Shown here in pieces: positions 6,316-6,968 of a stretch of 6,968 nt of DNA. The notes beneath the pieces were generated by a model. The model saw only the letters and a list, made by a program, of their open reading frames with translations, did no database searches and was not told the origin of the DNA. The position numbers and the translations under genes were made by a program. Origin of the DNA: Methanobacterium sp. (GTDB lineage: Archaea; Methanobacteriota; Methanobacteria; Methanobacteriales; Methanobacteriaceae); NCBI GenBank assembly GCA_021372715.1, contig JAJFTX010000035.1:1-6968 (forward strand), in the 5' to 3' direction. The stretch's first letter is position 1, and each line of letters opens with the position of its first letter.

Positions 6316-6341
6316 GCAGTGTAGGGTGAGCTGGGGTCACA
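6316..6341 (+). repeat. G+C-rich repeated motif, copy 2
   Basis: GCAGTGTAG and GGGTCACA occur here in the same order as at 363-387, separated by one extra base, and are again followed closely by TTAGAAT. The copy lies 40 bp past the stop of the minus-strand methyltransferase gene and about 120 bp upstream of the metallophosphoesterase start. It could therefore belong to the 3' end of the former or the control region of the latter. Confidence 0.6.
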
Positions 6342-6347
6342 GTTCTA

Positions 6348-6362
6348 AATTCTTTTAGAATT
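6348..6362. repeat. 15-bp AT palindrome after the methyltransferase gene
   Basis: AATTCT (6348-6353) and AGAATT (6357-6362) are exact complements around TTT. The palindrome lies 18 nt beyond the methyltransferase stop and directly beside repeat copy 2, so it may form a small 3' hairpin in that transcript. No T-run follows it on the minus strand. Confidence 0.4.
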
Positions 6363-6380
6363 AAAATCAGCCTATACTAA

Positions 6381-6968
6381 TTATTTTTGTGCATAGACAA
6401 TGCAGTGAGTCCCATTTATTTTAGAAAGAATATTTCCATTATATCTGAAATATTTATCCTCTAAATCTTCAGAATTTAAATTTTGAATTATTTTTAAGTT
6501 GTAGTTTTCAAGAAATGCGTTTATTTCTCCTTTTTCAATTCCAAAGCACCATGGCTCGTTTCTATCATTTACCCCTTTAAATACTTCAGATTCTCCGTAG
6601 TATAAATTTTCTCTCCTTAAGACTGATGAATAAACATAATCAAAAACAACTTCACTTCCCTCTCCAGCGAATTCATCGATTAATTTAAACATGTTATATA
6701 CTGTGGCGGAGTCTAGATACATTATTAAACCTTCTAAAACAAATTGAGATTTTTGTTTTTTCTTGAATCCTGACTCTAAGAGTTTATCCTTTATTGATTC
6801 TTTGTTAAAATCAATAGAAATAAAAATACTCTTGGGATTAATTGCAATTCCCCTATGTTCAAGTTGGTTAATTTTGGCCTTTTGGGTAATAGGAGCATCT
6901 AATTCAAAAATTTTAGTCTTTTTAGTTGAATCGGAGAATCTAATACTGCGTGAATCAAATCCCGCCCC
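6381..6968 (-). CDS. SAM-dependent methyltransferase, LCM-like family (partial, N-terminus outside window)
   Basis: The minus-strand frame is open from the right edge to TAA at 6381-6383, giving 195 residues. The ATG at 6722 is internal, because codons before it continue without a stop and carry conserved motifs. At the edge the translation begins GAGFDSRSIRF, the glycine-rich SAM-binding motif I. It continues with FELDAPITQKAK, the acidic residue expected to bind the ribose of SAM, and later FVLEGLIMYLD, the signature LEG-hMYL of the leucine-carboxyl-methyltransferase-like family (PF04072/TIGR00027 type). These enzymes methylate small-molecule or protein carboxyl and hydroxyl groups; here the acceptor cannot be predicted. 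Members are usually about 260-300 residues, so roughly 70-100 N-terminal residues lie beyond 6968. The coding sequence is more A+T-rich than the transporter gene. The gene ends 186 bp before the metallophosphoesterase start and seems independent of it. Confidence 0.85.
   Translation of the reverse strand, partial: GAGFDSRSIRFSDSTKKTKIFELDAPITQKAKINQLEHRGIAINPKSIFISIDFNKESIKDKLLESGFKKKQKSQFVLEGLIMYLDSATVYNMFKLIDEFAGEGSEVVFDYVYSSVLRRENLYYGESEVFKGVNDRNEPWCFGIEKGEINAFLENYNLKIIQNLNSEDLEDKYFRYNGNILSKINGTHCIVYAQK

Noticed and set aside
6381..6722. A separate 113-residue protein starting at ATG 6722
   Set aside because: The frame stays open upstream to the window edge and encodes the SAM-binding motifs, so this ATG is internal to a longer methyltransferase.

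Overview
The window looks like chromosome from a mesophilic methanogenic archaeon of the Methanobacteriales, most likely Methanobacterium. The supporting evidence is very A+T-rich intergenic DNA with TATA-like boxes and T-runs in place of bacterial -35/-10 boxes and hairpin terminators, ribosome-binding sites of the GAGGT type, and a surface protein ending in a MQ-x-S-G-x-P motif, a transmembrane helix and lysines. No rRNA, tRNA, CRISPR array or intact insertion sequence was found. The genus is inferred from style, not from a marker gene.

Layout. Positions 1-515 hold no convincing gene, but contain a perfect 10-bp inverted repeat and a G+C-rich structured patch (328-401). Positions 516-951 (minus) are two short, frame-shifted reading frames that together resemble the C-terminal end of a DUF389/TIGR00341-type membrane protein. 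They begin 7 nt after the stop of a 14-helix DHA2-type MFS drug-efflux transporter (959-2551, minus). A 580-600 bp A+T-rich gap follows, with a 17-bp perfect palindrome near its right end. Next is a plus-strand secreted, membrane-anchored surface protein (3161-4327). A convergent spacer with several T7 runs separates it from a minus-strand protein with an N-terminal Ig-like domain and a calcineurin-type metallophosphoesterase domain (4590-6194). At the right edge is the C-terminal 195 residues of a leucine-carboxyl-methyltransferase-like SAM-dependent methyltransferase (6381-6968, minus). It runs off the window: the frame is open through the ATG at 6722 to the edge.

The genes do not form one pathway. 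Each main gene has its own upstream gap, and the only close packing is between the MFS gene and the remnant downstream of it. The window reads as an accessory, rearranged stretch, with a transporter next to a broken gene and stand-alone surface and enzyme genes. I did not see a complete new defence or biosynthetic system. The most interesting unexplained signal is a G+C-rich ~25-bp motif present twice (363-387 and 6316-6341), in the same orientation, each time in the spacer after a minus-strand gene or gene remnant.
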